This document shows, piece after piece, positions 9,033-17,735 of a DNA stretch of 64,000 nucleotides. The notes below the pieces were generated by a model that worked only from the letters and a program-made list of their open reading frames with translations, was not told the origin of the DNA and searched no databases. Numbering within the stretch: position 1 is the stretch's first letter; every line of letters starts with the position of its first letter. Origin of the DNA: Specibacter sp046714315 (lineage in GTDB: Bacteria; Actinomycetota; Actinomycetes; Actinomycetales; Micrococcaceae); NCBI GenBank assembly GCA_046714315.1, contig JBKKBD010000212.1:44718-108717 (forward strand), read 5' to 3'. Position numbers and translations under genes: made by a program.

Positions 9033-10034
9033 ATGATTTCGCCCCAAACTGAACCCGCCCTCACCGTAACGTCAACAGCTGACCTCAAGCCCTTGGCGTT
9101 GGGGATCGATATTGGCGGCACCAAGGTGGCTGCCGGCGTTGTTGACGGTACCGGGGTCATCATCGAAGAGCTACGGCGAGTCACTCCGGGCCGCGATGCT
9201 CGTGCCGTCGAAGAAGTGATCGTGGAACTTGTCACCGAGCTCGGTACCCGGCACAAGATTGCATCCGTGGGTATCGGGGCAGCGGGCTGGATGGACCTCG
9301 ATGGTGGGCGGGTGGTGTTCAGCCCACATCTGGCCTGGCGCGATGAGCCACTGCGGGACACGCTGGAAAGCATGTTGGAGCGCCCCGTCCTGGTAACAAA
9401 CGACGCAGATGCTGCTGCCTGGGCTGAATCCCGGTTCGGGGCCGGCCGTGGCCACTCGAGGATGATCATGCTGACCTTGGGTACGGGCATCGGCGGAGCC
9501 CTTGTCCTGGACGGCAAGGTTGAACGTGGTGCCTTTGGCATGGCAGGCGAATTCGGCCACCAGATCATCATGCCCGGCGGGCACCGCTGCGAATGTGGAA
9601 ACCGGGGGTGCTGGGAGCAATACGCGTCCGGAAACGCATTGGGCAGGGAGGGTCGCGAGTTGGCGGGGAAGCAATCGCCCATGGCCGCCGGCCTCTTGGA
9701 AGCTGCGCATGGAAAACAGGAAAACATCACCGGGACTGTCGTCACCGAGCTGGCTCTGCAAGGGGAAGCAACGGCTCAAGAGCTCGTTGCGGAAGTGGGT
9801 GACTGGCTGGGTCTGGGCATGGCCAACCTTGCCGCAGCACTCGACCCTGCGATCTTTGTCATCGGCGGGGGACTTAGTACTGCCGGTGAACTGCTGTTGG
9901 ATCCGGCCAGACGCGCTTACTCCCGGAATTTGACCGGACGCGGATATCGGCAAGAGGCGGCTATCACCGTGGCGCAACTGGGAGCCGCCGCCGGACTCAT
10001 CGGGGCTGCCGATCTTTCCCGCATCCGCCGTTGA
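9033..10034 (+). CDS. glkA: ROK-family glucokinase
   Basis: It probably phosphorylates glucose with ATP in the cytoplasm. Near residue 24 is the phosphate-binding GIDIGGTKVAAG, in the middle is LTLGTGIGGALV, and then comes the ROK zinc signature CECGNRGCWEQYASG preceded by EFGHQIIMPGGH. The 333-residue length fits. There is no N-terminal helix-turn-helix, so it is a kinase and not a ROK repressor. It stands alone, divergent from the acyl-CoA synthetase. A different sugar substrate such as N-acetylglucosamine or mannose cannot be excluded. The window also encodes a polyphosphate glucokinase at 51 kb. Confidence 0.85.
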   Translation: MISPQTEPALTVTSTADLKPLALGIDIGGTKVAAGVVDGTGVIIEELRRVTPGRDARAVEEVIVELVTELGTRHKIASVGIGAAGWMDLDGGRVVFSPHLAWRDEPLRDTLESMLERPVLVTNDADAAAWAESRFGAGRGHSRMIMLTLGTGIGGALVLDGKVERGAFGMAGEFGHQIIMPGGHRCECGNRGCWEQYASGNALGREGRELAGKQSPMAAGLLEAAHGKQENITGTVVTELALQGEATAQELVAEVGDWLGLGMANLAAALDPAIFVIGGGLSTAGELLLDPARRAYSRNLTGRGYRQEAAITVAQLGAAAGLIGAADLSRIRR

Positions 10035-10051
10035 GAGTTGGAAGCTGACAG

Positions 10052-10582
10052 TTAGACGACGGCGCCGTCTCCACTGTCGTCGTCACGGTGGCTGGGCAGG
10101 CGGAACAGCAGATACCCGGCGCCGGCAAGAAACGCCACGATGACGCCGACAACCAGCAGCATGGGCGCGTTACGCCAGAAGATGACGGAAAAGACGAGAA
10201 ACAGTGGGCCGCCAGCGGCAGCAATCCAGGACAGCATGATGGCGGGTTCGGTGTTGCTCAGGCTGGGAGGTTCCTCAGGCACAAAATCGTCAGCGGATTC
10301 CTCGGCTCGATAGTCTCGGGGCCCGCCAGTGGATGCTCCGGCGTCGTTCGCGGAATCGCTCGGTGACGTTTCTGTCTGCCAAACACCCAAGGGGTCAAAG
10401 TCGCTGACGCTCTTGGATTCCGCGCTCTTGGAGTCTCCGCTCGTGGAATCAGGGGCGGCCTTCATATCGGGCTCATCCATGAAGTAATCTTCGGCGCCTT
10501 CGAGCCGCGCAACAAGATCGCGCCACACATCGTCATCGCTACCGCCGGTATGCGGTGCACCCGCACCGGGATCAGATTGCAT
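10052..10582 (-). CDS. Conserved hypothetical membrane protein
   Basis: I do not recognise a named family. The first ~115 residues are hydrophilic and rich in Ser, Asp and Glu, with no fold suggested. Two transmembrane helices follow (roughly IMLSWIAAAGGPLFLVFSVI and MLLVVGVIVAFLAGAGYLLF), and the protein ends in a short Asp-rich tail. The start codon overlaps the end of the upstream hydrolase gene by 11 bp, so the two are probably co-transcribed and translationally coupled. The acidic N-terminal part resembles the cytoplasmic tails of actinobacterial small membrane proteins, but no role can be assigned. Confidence 0.75.
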   Translation of the reverse strand: MQSDPGAGAPHTGGSDDDVWRDLVARLEGAEDYFMDEPDMKAAPDSTSGDSKSAESKSVSDFDPLGVWQTETSPSDSANDAGASTGGPRDYRAEESADDFVPEEPPSLSNTEPAIMLSWIAAAGGPLFLVFSVIFWRNAPMLLVVGVIVAFLAGAGYLLFRLPSHRDDDSGDGAVV

Positions 10583-11315
10583 GGAGGTTCCTTCGAAAGA
10601 AATCAGCAGACTGGGAAAAGATCAATGGCGCGTCGTTGTCCATAGTGGCTACATGGTAGCTGTTTTCCAAGGGAACTATCCGCAGCTCGGAGGCACCGAG
10701 CTTCTCCTTGATGACCTCGAGGCTGGAATCGGGCACAACATGGTCCACTGTGGATCGAAAGACCAAGGTGGGAGCGGTGACGCTTGGCAGCAGCCCTATG
10801 GTGTCCTCGAAAAGTTGTGACAATTGATGAACCGCGGCGACGGGCGTACGAGTGTAGGCGCCTTCGCTGACGCCCTGGACCTTCATATCGTCACCAATGG
10901 CCGGAACACTCTTGAGTACTAACTTGAGCAGACCGGCATATTTCGCTTTCGGATCGGAGAAGGTCAGGCCGGGATTCACCACGGCCACCCCGGCCACAGG
11001 GTGCAGTGCCGCTACGCGTAAGGCCAGCGCCCCGCCCATGGACATGCCAGCAACAAATACGGTGTCGCAACGCCCCGCCAATTCCAGATAGGCGGCCTCG
11101 AAGTCCCGGTACCAGTCCTCCCACGGCGTCTTGCTCAGTTCCTGCCACGTGGTGCCGTGGCCCGCAAGCAACGGCATGTTGACGGCAAAGCCAGCCTCTG
11201 CGAGGTATTCGCTCCAACCTCGCATACTCACGGGGGATCCGGTGAAGCCGTGACATACGGCTACACCTATGCGGGCCAGTTCCCCGTGTCCTTGGGAACG
11301 GAACGATTGCGCCAT
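10572..11315 (-). CDS. Alpha/beta-fold hydrolase, carboxylesterase/monoacylglycerol lipase type
   Basis: A 247-residue single-domain hydrolase. The nucleophile elbow GMSMGG places S92, D191 (TVDHVVP) and H221 (SYHVATMDND) as the catalytic triad, and CHGFTGSP near residue 21 forms the oxyanion loop. Overall layout and length match Est30-like carboxylesterases and bacterial monoacylglycerol lipases, which cleave short to medium acyl esters. No signal peptide is present. The start has GGAAAGGGG upstream. It lies head-to-head with the PlsC-type acyltransferase and next to an acyl-CoA synthetase, which suggests a lipid-related substrate (inference). Confidence 0.85.
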   Translation of the reverse strand: MAQSFRSQGHGELARIGVAVCHGFTGSPVSMRGWSEYLAEAGFAVNMPLLAGHGTTWQELSKTPWEDWYRDFEAAYLELAGRCDTVFVAGMSMGGALALRVAALHPVAGVAVVNPGLTFSDPKAKYAGLLKLVLKSVPAIGDDMKVQGVSEGAYTRTPVAAVHQLSQLFEDTIGLLPSVTAPTLVFRSTVDHVVPDSSLEVIKEKLGASELRIVPLENSYHVATMDNDAPLIFSQSADFFRRNLHAI

Positions 11316-11493
11316 GATGATGGCCCCTTTCCTGCCCGGCCGCCGTGGCCGGGGAAGTACCTCGCGTGGCTGCGGCCGTGCTGCCGCGATTGTGTGCCTC
11401 TTTCACTAGACTACTGTTGATATGTTCACAGCGGGGGAACCGCCGTGAACCCGGTTCGTGCGCAACCGGCAGCGCAAGAGGAGGAACATCCCC

Positions 11494-12345
11494 GTGATCT
11501 ATTGGGTACTAAAAAAGATTTTTCTAGGCCCTGTTTTGAAGGTGCTGTTCCGGCCCTGGACCAAAGGGTTGGACAACCTCCCTGTTGATGGCCCGGCTGT
11601 CCTGGCCAGCAACCATCTTTCCTTTTCGGACTCCATCTTTATGCCCTTGATGGTTCCGCGTCCGGTGGTGTTCCTCGCCAAGAGCGATTACTTCACGGGC
11701 AAGGGCATCAAGGGGCGCCTGACCGCCGCGTTCTTCAAGCTGACGAACCAGCTGCCCATGGACCGCTCGGGTGGTGCCGCGTCCCAGAATTCGCTCCAGA
11801 CGGGCATTGACGTCCTCAAGGACGGCGGGTTGCTGGGCATCTACCCCGAGGGGACTCGCAGCCCCGATGGTCGCCTGTACCGCGGCAAGGTCGGAGTGGC
11901 CAAGCTAGTGTTGACGGCCAATGTGCCAGTGATTCCTGTGGCGATGATTGGCACCGATAAGGTTCAGCCCATCGGCCGTCGCATCCCTACGATCCGCCGG
12001 CTCGGCGTCATATTTGGTGAGCCCATGGACTTCAGCCGCTACCAGGGCATGGCCGACGACCGCTTTGTCCAGCGCTCAGTAACGGATGAAATCATGTACG
12101 AACTCATGCGCCTATCCGGCCAGGAGTACGTCGATTCCTACGCCAGCACCATCAAGGACAAGATCGCTGCTGAGAAGTCCGCCAAGCCACCGGTGGCAAG
12201 CGACGCGGTACGGATCGATCCGAGCCCGGTCATTGCCCCTGGGACCGTGACCGTCATCGGCGCCAAAAAGGAAGATGCCAAGCCCGACGTCGAACCTACT
12301 GCCAAGCCTGATGCCACGCCCGATGTCGAGGCGACGCAGAACTGA
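11494..12345 (+). CDS. 1-acyl-sn-glycerol-3-phosphate acyltransferase (PlsC family)
   Basis: The enzyme transfers an acyl chain to lysophosphatidic acid, making phosphatidic acid at the membrane. The catalytic HX4D box is NHLSFSD (H41, D46), and the substrate-binding block YPEGTRSPDG lies further on. GTG 11494 is chosen as start because GAGGAGG (11478-11484) is nine bases upstream; the longer frame to 11458 would place this ribosome site inside the gene. The C-terminal ~60 residues are rich in Lys, Pro, Asp and Thr and lie outside the catalytic domain. The acyl donor and exact acceptor are unknown. Confidence 0.9.
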   Translation: MIYWVLKKIFLGPVLKVLFRPWTKGLDNLPVDGPAVLASNHLSFSDSIFMPLMVPRPVVFLAKSDYFTGKGIKGRLTAAFFKLTNQLPMDRSGGAASQNSLQTGIDVLKDGGLLGIYPEGTRSPDGRLYRGKVGVAKLVLTANVPVIPVAMIGTDKVQPIGRRIPTIRRLGVIFGEPMDFSRYQGMADDRFVQRSVTDEIMYELMRLSGQEYVDSYASTIKDKIAAEKSAKPPVASDAVRIDPSPVIAPGTVTVIGAKKEDAKPDVEPTAKPDATPDVEATQN

Positions 12346-12417
12346 GCCCTGCGGGCACCAACCCGCAAGGAGTCATCTCAGGGGGTGGACAGGTTAGTGA
12401 GGTGCCGCTTTGGGGGA

Positions 12418-12429
12418 TACCCTTAAGGC
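12418..12429 (+). promoter_or_regulatory. TACCCT -10 element six bases before the DAHP synthase GTG (leaderless)
   Basis: TACCCT at 12418-12423, six bases, then GTG at 12430. The AAGG in between is too close to the start codon to work as a ribosome site, so a leaderless mRNA is the simplest reading. Confidence 0.5.
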
Positions 12430-13827
12430 GTGACTGATCTAACCCCTAATGACACTCTTGCACCCGCTGCCGGATTTTCCGTCCCCGGTGCCGCCGTTTA
12501 CCCAGGCCTCGATGACTGGCGCGAGCTTCCGATCGCCCAGCAACCCACCTGGTCCCAGTCCCCGGCGTTTGAGCCCACGGTAAAGGAACTTTCCGTCCTG
12601 CCTCCGCTGGTGTTTGCGGGCGAAGTGGATGTTTTGCGTTCACGCCTGGCCCAGGCCGCCAAGGGCAAGGCATTCCTGCTGCAAGGTGGTGACTGCGCCG
12701 AAACCTTTGAAGCCGCCACGGCAGATAAGATCAGTGCCCGCGTCAAGACCATTCTGCAGATGGCTGTTGTGCTGACGTACGGTGCCCAGCTGCCTGTCAT
12801 CAAGATGGGGCGCATGGCTGGCCAGTTCGCCAAGCCCCGCTCGTCCAATGATGAAACGCGCGACGGCGTAACGCTTCCGGCATACCGTGGCGACATCGTC
12901 AATGGCTACGACTTCACGCCGGAATCCCGCCAGCACGATCCGGCCCGCATGCTCAAGGCGTACCATACCTCGGCATCGACCTTGAATTTGATCCGGGCGT
13001 TCACGCAGGGCGGCTTTGCCGACCTGCGCAGTGTGCACGAATGGAACCGTGGCTTCACCGCCAACCCTGCGCACAGCCGCTACGAGCAGCTGGCCAAGGA
13101 AATCGACAGGGCCATCAAGTTCATGGCCTCCTGCGGTGCCGACTTCGAAGCACTCAAGACCGTTGAGTTCTTCGCCAGCCACGAAGCGCTCTTGCTTGAT
13201 TACGAGCGCGCACTGACCCGCATCGATTCACGCACCGGACTGCCGTACGACACCTCCGCGCACTTCCTGTGGATCGGCGAGCGTACCCGCGACCTAGACC
13301 AGGCGCACGTTGACTTCCTCTCGCGCGTCCGCAACCCGATCGGCGTCAAGCTCGGGCCCACTACGTCCCCGGACGATGCCCTGCGCCTCATCGACAAGCT
13401 TGACCCGAACCGCGAGCCCGGCCGCCTGACGTTCATTACCCGCATGGGTGCGAACAACATTCGCGAGAAGTTGCCGAACCTTGTCGAGAAGGTTACGGCC
13501 TCCGGCGCCGAGGTCCTCTGGGTTACCGATCCCATGCACGGCAACACGGTGACCTCGCCCAACGGCTACAAGACCCGCAACTTCGACGACGTCATCGACG
13601 AGGTTCGCGGCTTCTTCGAGGTTCACGAGGCCCAGGGAACCGTTCCTGGTGGCCTGCACGTGGAAATGACCGGCGACGACGTCGCCGAGTGCCTCGGTGG
13701 CGCGGACCCGATCGATCAGGAAGCATTCCTGACCGGGTACGAGTCCGTGTGCGATCCTCGCCTGAACCACAAGCAGTCCCTGGAAATGGCCTTCCTGGTC
13801 TCTGAAGGCCTGCGCAAGTCCCAGTAG
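12430..13827 (+). CDS. aroG: Class II 3-deoxy-7-phosphoheptulonate synthase
   Basis: This is the first enzyme of the shikimate pathway, joining phosphoenolpyruvate and erythrose 4-phosphate. The 465-residue length and motifs such as LLQGGDCAETFEA (metal-binding Cys), KMGRMAGQFAKPRS and WVTDPMHGNT are those of the plant-like class II enzyme, not the E. coli class I type. In M. tuberculosis the homologue (Rv2178c) is allosterically controlled by aromatic amino acids and by chorismate mutase binding. Regulation here is inferred from that relative. It converges on the PASTA kinase gene, as in mycobacteria where aroG and pknL are close. Confidence 0.96.
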   Translation: MTDLTPNDTLAPAAGFSVPGAAVYPGLDDWRELPIAQQPTWSQSPAFEPTVKELSVLPPLVFAGEVDVLRSRLAQAAKGKAFLLQGGDCAETFEAATADKISARVKTILQMAVVLTYGAQLPVIKMGRMAGQFAKPRSSNDETRDGVTLPAYRGDIVNGYDFTPESRQHDPARMLKAYHTSASTLNLIRAFTQGGFADLRSVHEWNRGFTANPAHSRYEQLAKEIDRAIKFMASCGADFEALKTVEFFASHEALLLDYERALTRIDSRTGLPYDTSAHFLWIGERTRDLDQAHVDFLSRVRNPIGVKLGPTTSPDDALRLIDKLDPNREPGRLTFITRMGANNIREKLPNLVEKVTASGAEVLWVTDPMHGNTVTSPNGYKTRNFDDVIDEVRGFFEVHEAQGTVPGGLHVEMTGDDVAECLGGADPIDQEAFLTGYESVCDPRLNHKQSLEMAFLVSEGLRKSQ

Positions 13828-13836
13828 GCCCCTAAC

Positions 13837-13934
13837 GAACGGGAGCCGGGAACCTCTCGCGGGCAGTAAGATTTCCTCGGTCGCTAAGCGACCTTTGAAA
13901 TCCATCCCCGCTCCGAGAACCTCGGCTCCCGTTC
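13837..13934. terminator. Nested inverted repeats between convergent DAHP synthase and kinase genes
   Basis: Twelve-base perfect arms GAACGGGAGCCG (13837-13848) and CGGCTCCCGTTC (13923-13934) enclose 74 nt that contain a second perfect hairpin, GGTCGC-TAA-GCGACC (13879-13893). A short T run follows on the plus strand. The layout suits a bidirectional terminator. Confidence 0.6.
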
Positions 13935-13950
13935 CGTTTAACCTCAGCGG

Positions 13951-15993
13951 TTAGACGACCCTCAACAGGATCGTCGATCCCTCAGGAGCCTCGCCGCCCT
14001 CGGGCGATTGGAATCGGACGGTGCCAAAGAAGCCGCCGAGGAGGTTTTCCACCTTGACCTCGAAGCCGAGGGCCTTCAGCTCTGTGGTGGCTGCGCCCAC
14101 TTGCTTGCCAACCATGCTTGGCACGCCAATCATCTTCGGTCCCTTGGACAGCGTCAGGGTCACGGTGTCACCGGCCTTGAGCTCACCTGATGCGGGGGAC
14201 TGGGACACCACCAAGCCGGCGGCGACGGTCTTGCTGTTGACCTGCTCCGGTGCTGTCACGGAGACCAGCCCAACGGCCTTCAGCGCTGCGACGGCATCGC
14301 CCTCACTCATACCGGACACGGATGGAACGGGGATGGGTTTGGGGCCCTTGGAGGTCACTAGGTTGATCTTTGTTCCATTACGGAATTCCTTGCCGGCAGC
14401 AGGATCCTGACTCAGTACGACGCCGGCCGGAACCTTTTCATCGAAGGCCCCGGTCACGTTTCCTGCAGCCAGATTCGCTTCCGCGAGGGCATTCTTGGCA
14501 ACCTCCAGCTGCTGCCCCGTCACGGTGGGGACGGTGTAAAGAATGGGTCCGCGAGAAACCTTCAGCGTCACGGTTTTGAATTTTCGCACCGATTCTCCGG
14601 CTGCCGGATCCGTGGCTACGATGAAGCCGACAGCCACTTTTTCATCAAAGACATCTGCGGTGGGTGCCTGCTCGAACCCTGCTGCGAGCATTAGCTCTTG
14701 CGCTTGAGGCACGGTCTTGTTGTGGACGTCCGGGACGGTGGCAAGTGCGCCAGGGCCAAAGCCCACATACCAGCCGGCTGCGGCGGCCAGCATGCCCAGA
14801 ACTACGACAAGCAGGATCCACAGCAGGGCCCGCCGTTTGGGCTTCTTGGAGCCCAATGTCTTTGTTGGGGTTGCGGCCGCCTTGGCCCGTTCCTTGGCTG
14901 CAGCGGCTGCCTGGCGCTTTGTCAGTGGCGCAGGAGTCTCGGAGTCATCCGAGGGATCCTCGGTGTACAGCCGCGGCGAAGCCGGCAGGACTGACGTGGG
15001 GAAGTAGGGGGCGGCGATAACACTGGTGGCGTCAGGGAACGAGCTGGGCCCCGTGATGACCTCGGTGTGCAGCGCGGTGGTCCGGGCAGCTTGCTGTTTG
15101 CCTGAGGGGACGGCGGGGCTACCCGGTGCTGCACCAAAGTCCAGTTCGGCATTGGACAGAGTCTGGCGGATATGGCGGAGATCCTCCAACAGCGCCGCGC
15201 CATTGGCGGGGCGGTGGTCGGGGTCCTTTTCCGTCATGTACCGGACGAGTTCGTCCATGACCGGAGGGAGTCCGGGGACAGCGATCGAGGGAGCGGGAAC
15301 CTCATCCTGGATGTGTGCCATGACCACGGCCACGGGAATCTCACCGCGGAACGGTTGGGAACCTGTCAGTAACTCGTAGAGCATGATGCCAGCGGAGTAA
15401 ATGTCGCTTCGCGCATCGCCGCCCTGACCGCGGGCCAATTCGGGCGCAATGTAGCCGACTGTGCCCAACAGCGTTCCGGTATTGGTGGAGGTGGTGACAG
15501 CCCGAGACAGCCCAAAGTCACCGATTTTGACCCATCCCTGACGGGAGATCAGGACGTTCTCAGGCTTGACGTCACGATGTACCAGCCCGGCGTTATGTGC
15601 TGCTGCCAGGCCCTCAACGACGGGGTCGAGAAGGTTCAGGGCCTGCCGCGGGCTCAAGGCACCGTTCTCGTTGACGACGTCCCGCAGGGTGTATCCGTCA
15701 ATGAATTCAAAGACGAGATAGGCGTGCTGAGGACCAACACCGTGATCGTGAATTTGCACTACATGCGGGTGGGAAAGGCTTGCGGCACTCTGGGCCTCCC
15801 GGCCAAGGCGTGCGATAAACGCTGTGTCCGTGGCCAGGTGCGGGTGCAGGATCTTTAAGGCAATGTTCCGCCCTAACCGCAGGTCCTTGGCTAGATATAC
15901 GGTGGACATGCCACCGTGCGCCACCTTGGATACAACCAGATAGCGTCCGTCGATGGTTGACCCGTTCAGCGGGTCGTCAGATACATCTTGCAC
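13951..15993 (-). CDS. Membrane Ser/Thr protein kinase with four PASTA domains (PknL/PknB-like)
   Basis: An N-terminal Hanks-type kinase (glycine loop VAHGGMSTVY, K47, catalytic HRDVKPEN with D141, DFG 159-161, activation segment GTLLGTVGYIAPE) is followed by a linker and a single transmembrane helix near residue 390. Outside the cell come four PASTA repeats of ~67 residues, each starting with a VP-x-V/M-x-G/N signature. PASTA domains bind peptidoglycan fragments or lipid II and tune kinase activity. By position between DAHP synthase and an Rv2175c-type gene it matches pknL of M. tuberculosis, but mycobacterial PknL lacks PASTA domains. The GTG start is preceded by TAAGGT-GGAAGA, which can be read as a ribosome site or as a leaderless -10. 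Confidence 0.95.
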   Translation of the reverse strand: MQDVSDDPLNGSTIDGRYLVVSKVAHGGMSTVYLAKDLRLGRNIALKILHPHLATDTAFIARLGREAQSAASLSHPHVVQIHDHGVGPQHAYLVFEFIDGYTLRDVVNENGALSPRQALNLLDPVVEGLAAAHNAGLVHRDVKPENVLISRQGWVKIGDFGLSRAVTTSTNTGTLLGTVGYIAPELARGQGGDARSDIYSAGIMLYELLTGSQPFRGEIPVAVVMAHIQDEVPAPSIAVPGLPPVMDELVRYMTEKDPDHRPANGAALLEDLRHIRQTLSNAELDFGAAPGSPAVPSGKQQAARTTALHTEVITGPSSFPDATSVIAAPYFPTSVLPASPRLYTEDPSDDSETPAPLTKRQAAAAAKERAKAAATPTKTLGSKKPKRRALLWILLVVVLGMLAAAAGWYVGFGPGALATVPDVHNKTVPQAQELMLAAGFEQAPTADVFDEKVAVGFIVATDPAAGESVRKFKTVTLKVSRGPILYTVPTVTGQQLEVAKNALAEANLAAGNVTGAFDEKVPAGVVLSQDPAAGKEFRNGTKINLVTSKGPKPIPVPSVSGMSEGDAVAALKAVGLVSVTAPEQVNSKTVAAGLVVSQSPASGELKAGDTVTLTLSKGPKMIGVPSMVGKQVGAATTELKALGFEVKVENLLGGFFGTVRFQSPEGGEAPEGSTILLRVV

Positions 15994-16005
15994 TCTTCCA
16001 CCTTA
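15994..16005 (-). promoter_or_regulatory. TAAGGT element six bases before the kinase GTG
   Basis: On the minus strand TAAGGT (16005-16000), then GGAAGA, then GTG at 15993. It fits the leaderless pattern seen elsewhere in the window, but the same bases also make a passable ribosome binding site, so the reading is ambiguous. Confidence 0.3.
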
Positions 16006-16013
16006 GAAGCTGA

Positions 16014-16061
16014 AACGAAAAGGGACCGCCAGCAACACCGCGCTGGAGGTCCCTTTTCGTT
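16014..16061 (-). terminator. Intrinsic terminator of the LysM/transglycosylase gene
   Basis: Fourteen-base perfect arms, AACGAAAAGGGACC (16014-16027) and its complement (16048-16061), with an inner GC pairing. Read on the minus strand it ends in a T-rich stretch, 37 bp after the gene's stop codon. Confidence 0.8.
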
Positions 16062-16098
16062 GAAAGCGTACTAATAGGTGTATTTCTGGCTGGTTGCC

Positions 16099-17553
16099 CT
16101 ACCGGAAGAGCTCGCGATTGGCCTTGATGCCGGCCACATAGTTCACGGTGTCGGAGAACATTCCGTTGACGCTGACGGAGTACTGTCCCTGGTAGTAGCC
16201 GGCAATAGCCTCTGACTCGTTGGGTGCATCCTTGAGCAGGGCGCGGATAATGGCCACTCCGGCGGTGACATTGTCCTGAGGATCCAGCAAGTTCAGATCG
16301 CGGCCCACAAGCCCCGATGCCCATTCGCCAGCGTCCGGGATGACCTGCATGGTGCCGATGGCGTTGGCCGGAGACACCGATTGGTGGTTGAACCCGGATT
16401 CCTGCTGTGCGAAGGCCATCGCCAGCGCCGGATCGACGCCCATGCTGGCCGCGGTGCTGGCTACCAGCTCCTTCATCTGCGCCTGTGACGGCGAGGGTGC
16501 TGCGAGCAACAAGGACTTGTTCTTGTTGGCGTCGCTGACCACTGCCGCGGGGTAGGTGTAGTGCAGGAAGGTGCTCGGTACCTGATCCTCCGGAGCCAAA
16601 GCGGCGGTGGTGTCCGAGGGCTTGGGTGCGATGGGCGTGATGCCGCTTGAGGAGGCGCTCAGGCCCGGGATGATGAGTGTCTTACCCGGGTAGATGGGTG
16701 CCTTGACGTCCACGCCATTGGCCGAGACCAAGGCTGAAAGGCTGACGTCATTCTTGGCTGCAATGGAGGAGAGTGTATCGCCGGCTTTGATGACGTACTT
16801 GGCGCCGCTGGCAGGCTTTGCCGTGGCAGTCGCCTTGCTCGTGTTCGACGCCGGCGCTTGCGCAGCCTGTCCGCCCACCTTGACCTTCTGGCCCGGGTGG
16901 ATGATTGAGCTGCCGCTGAGGCCATTCAAGGAAAAGATGTTGGACAGGCTGATCTTGTGATCGGCAGCAATGCCGCTGAGGGTGTCCCCTGCGCGGACGG
17001 TGTAGCTCGCGGATGCCGTGGCAGTACTGGTACTCGGTGCCGCGGCCGCCGTGGATCCCGAGATGCTCAGGACCTTGCCCGGGTGAATGAGGGAGTTTGC
17101 CGAGAGCTTGTTGCGCGCCAGCACGGACTCAGTGGAGACACCATACTTTGCGGCGATGGCGGAAACGGTGTCACCGGCAGCCACTGTGTGGGAAATGTTG
17201 GTTGACTGTGCCTTCAAGGTGCTCAGCATGTTTGCCGTGAGGGAGGTCTTGACGGACGTCTGGGCCGTGCCGAGCGCGGTGACGGCGCGTGGCACGGAGC
17301 TGGCAACGAGAGTGGAAGGTATGCGGTTGGCAGCGGTGCGAGCCTGAACTGCTGCCAGAACCTTCTGGGAATCAAGGGCGCCGTGCGTACCTTGCGGTGC
17401 GATTCCTGACTGGGCAGGGGCCGCTGAGACCGGAGATGCGAGGGCCAGGGATGAGAGCATAACAACCGGAATGGCGGCGGTGGCGACTGCAACCAGCTGC
17501 TTGCCACCCGTTGCCGGTTTGGTGGCGGCGGGAGAAGGGCGTGTGGGAGTCAT
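16099..17553 (-). CDS. Secreted lytic transglycosylase with three LysM domains
   Basis: The N-terminus is a long signal peptide (basic and proline-rich start, hydrophobic core near residues 20-40, then SPVSAAPA as a likely cleavage region). Three LysM domains follow (residues ~130-175, ~195-240, ~265-310), each built on a G-D-T-[VL]-S-x-I-A-A/x core such as AGDTLSGIA, and they should bind peptidoglycan glycan chains. The C-terminal SLT-type domain has the catalytic glutamate in AFAQQESGFN and the AIGTMQVIPDAGEW block. It should cleave the glycan strand between MurNAc and GlcNAc during wall remodelling. Its place beside the PASTA kinase suggests a shared wall-homeostasis role (inference). Start ATG has TTGAGGTAA upstream. 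Confidence 0.92.
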   Translation of the reverse strand: MTPTRPSPAATKPATGGKQLVAVATAAIPVVMLSSLALASPVSAAPAQSGIAPQGTHGALDSQKVLAAVQARTAANRIPSTLVASSVPRAVTALGTAQTSVKTSLTANMLSTLKAQSTNISHTVAAGDTVSAIAAKYGVSTESVLARNKLSANSLIHPGKVLSISGSTAAAAPSTSTATASASYTVRAGDTLSGIAADHKISLSNIFSLNGLSGSSIIHPGQKVKVGGQAAQAPASNTSKATATAKPASGAKYVIKAGDTLSSIAAKNDVSLSALVSANGVDVKAPIYPGKTLIIPGLSASSSGITPIAPKPSDTTAALAPEDQVPSTFLHYTYPAAVVSDANKNKSLLLAAPSPSQAQMKELVASTAASMGVDPALAMAFAQQESGFNHQSVSPANAIGTMQVIPDAGEWASGLVGRDLNLLDPQDNVTAGVAIIRALLKDAPNESEAIAGYYQGQYSVSVNGMFSDTVNYVAGIKANRELFR

Positions 17554-17597
17554 GGGTGCTTACCTCAAGTTTCCGTTACGGATGAGACCAATGGGAA

Positions 17598-17615
17598 TGA
17601 TGTTACTAATGTGAC
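17598..17615 (-). promoter_or_regulatory. MtrA-like 9-bp direct repeat upstream of the LysM/transglycosylase gene
   Basis: On the minus strand GTCACATTA is followed directly by GTAACATCA, 7 of 9 positions identical, about 45 bp before the gene's start codon. MtrA, the essential actinobacterial response regulator of wall hydrolases, binds loosely conserved GTNAC direct repeats. The match is by eye and the spacing is plausible, not proven. Confidence 0.35.
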
Positions 17616-17735
17616 TACCAGAAAATTTACCCTAAAACACGGTTAAGTGGGACCCCGCTGTGGATTCGCGCACAAAATTCTCCGAATAAGCGCCTTATAT
17701 ACATGATTGACGCCAATATGTGGGAACCTTTGAGG

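Noticed and set aside
17554..17735. Cyclic-di-AMP (ydaO-type) riboswitch before the LysM gene, as often found ahead of actinobacterial wall hydrolases
   Set aside because: The leader is short and I could not place the conserved purine-rich core or its pseudoknot.
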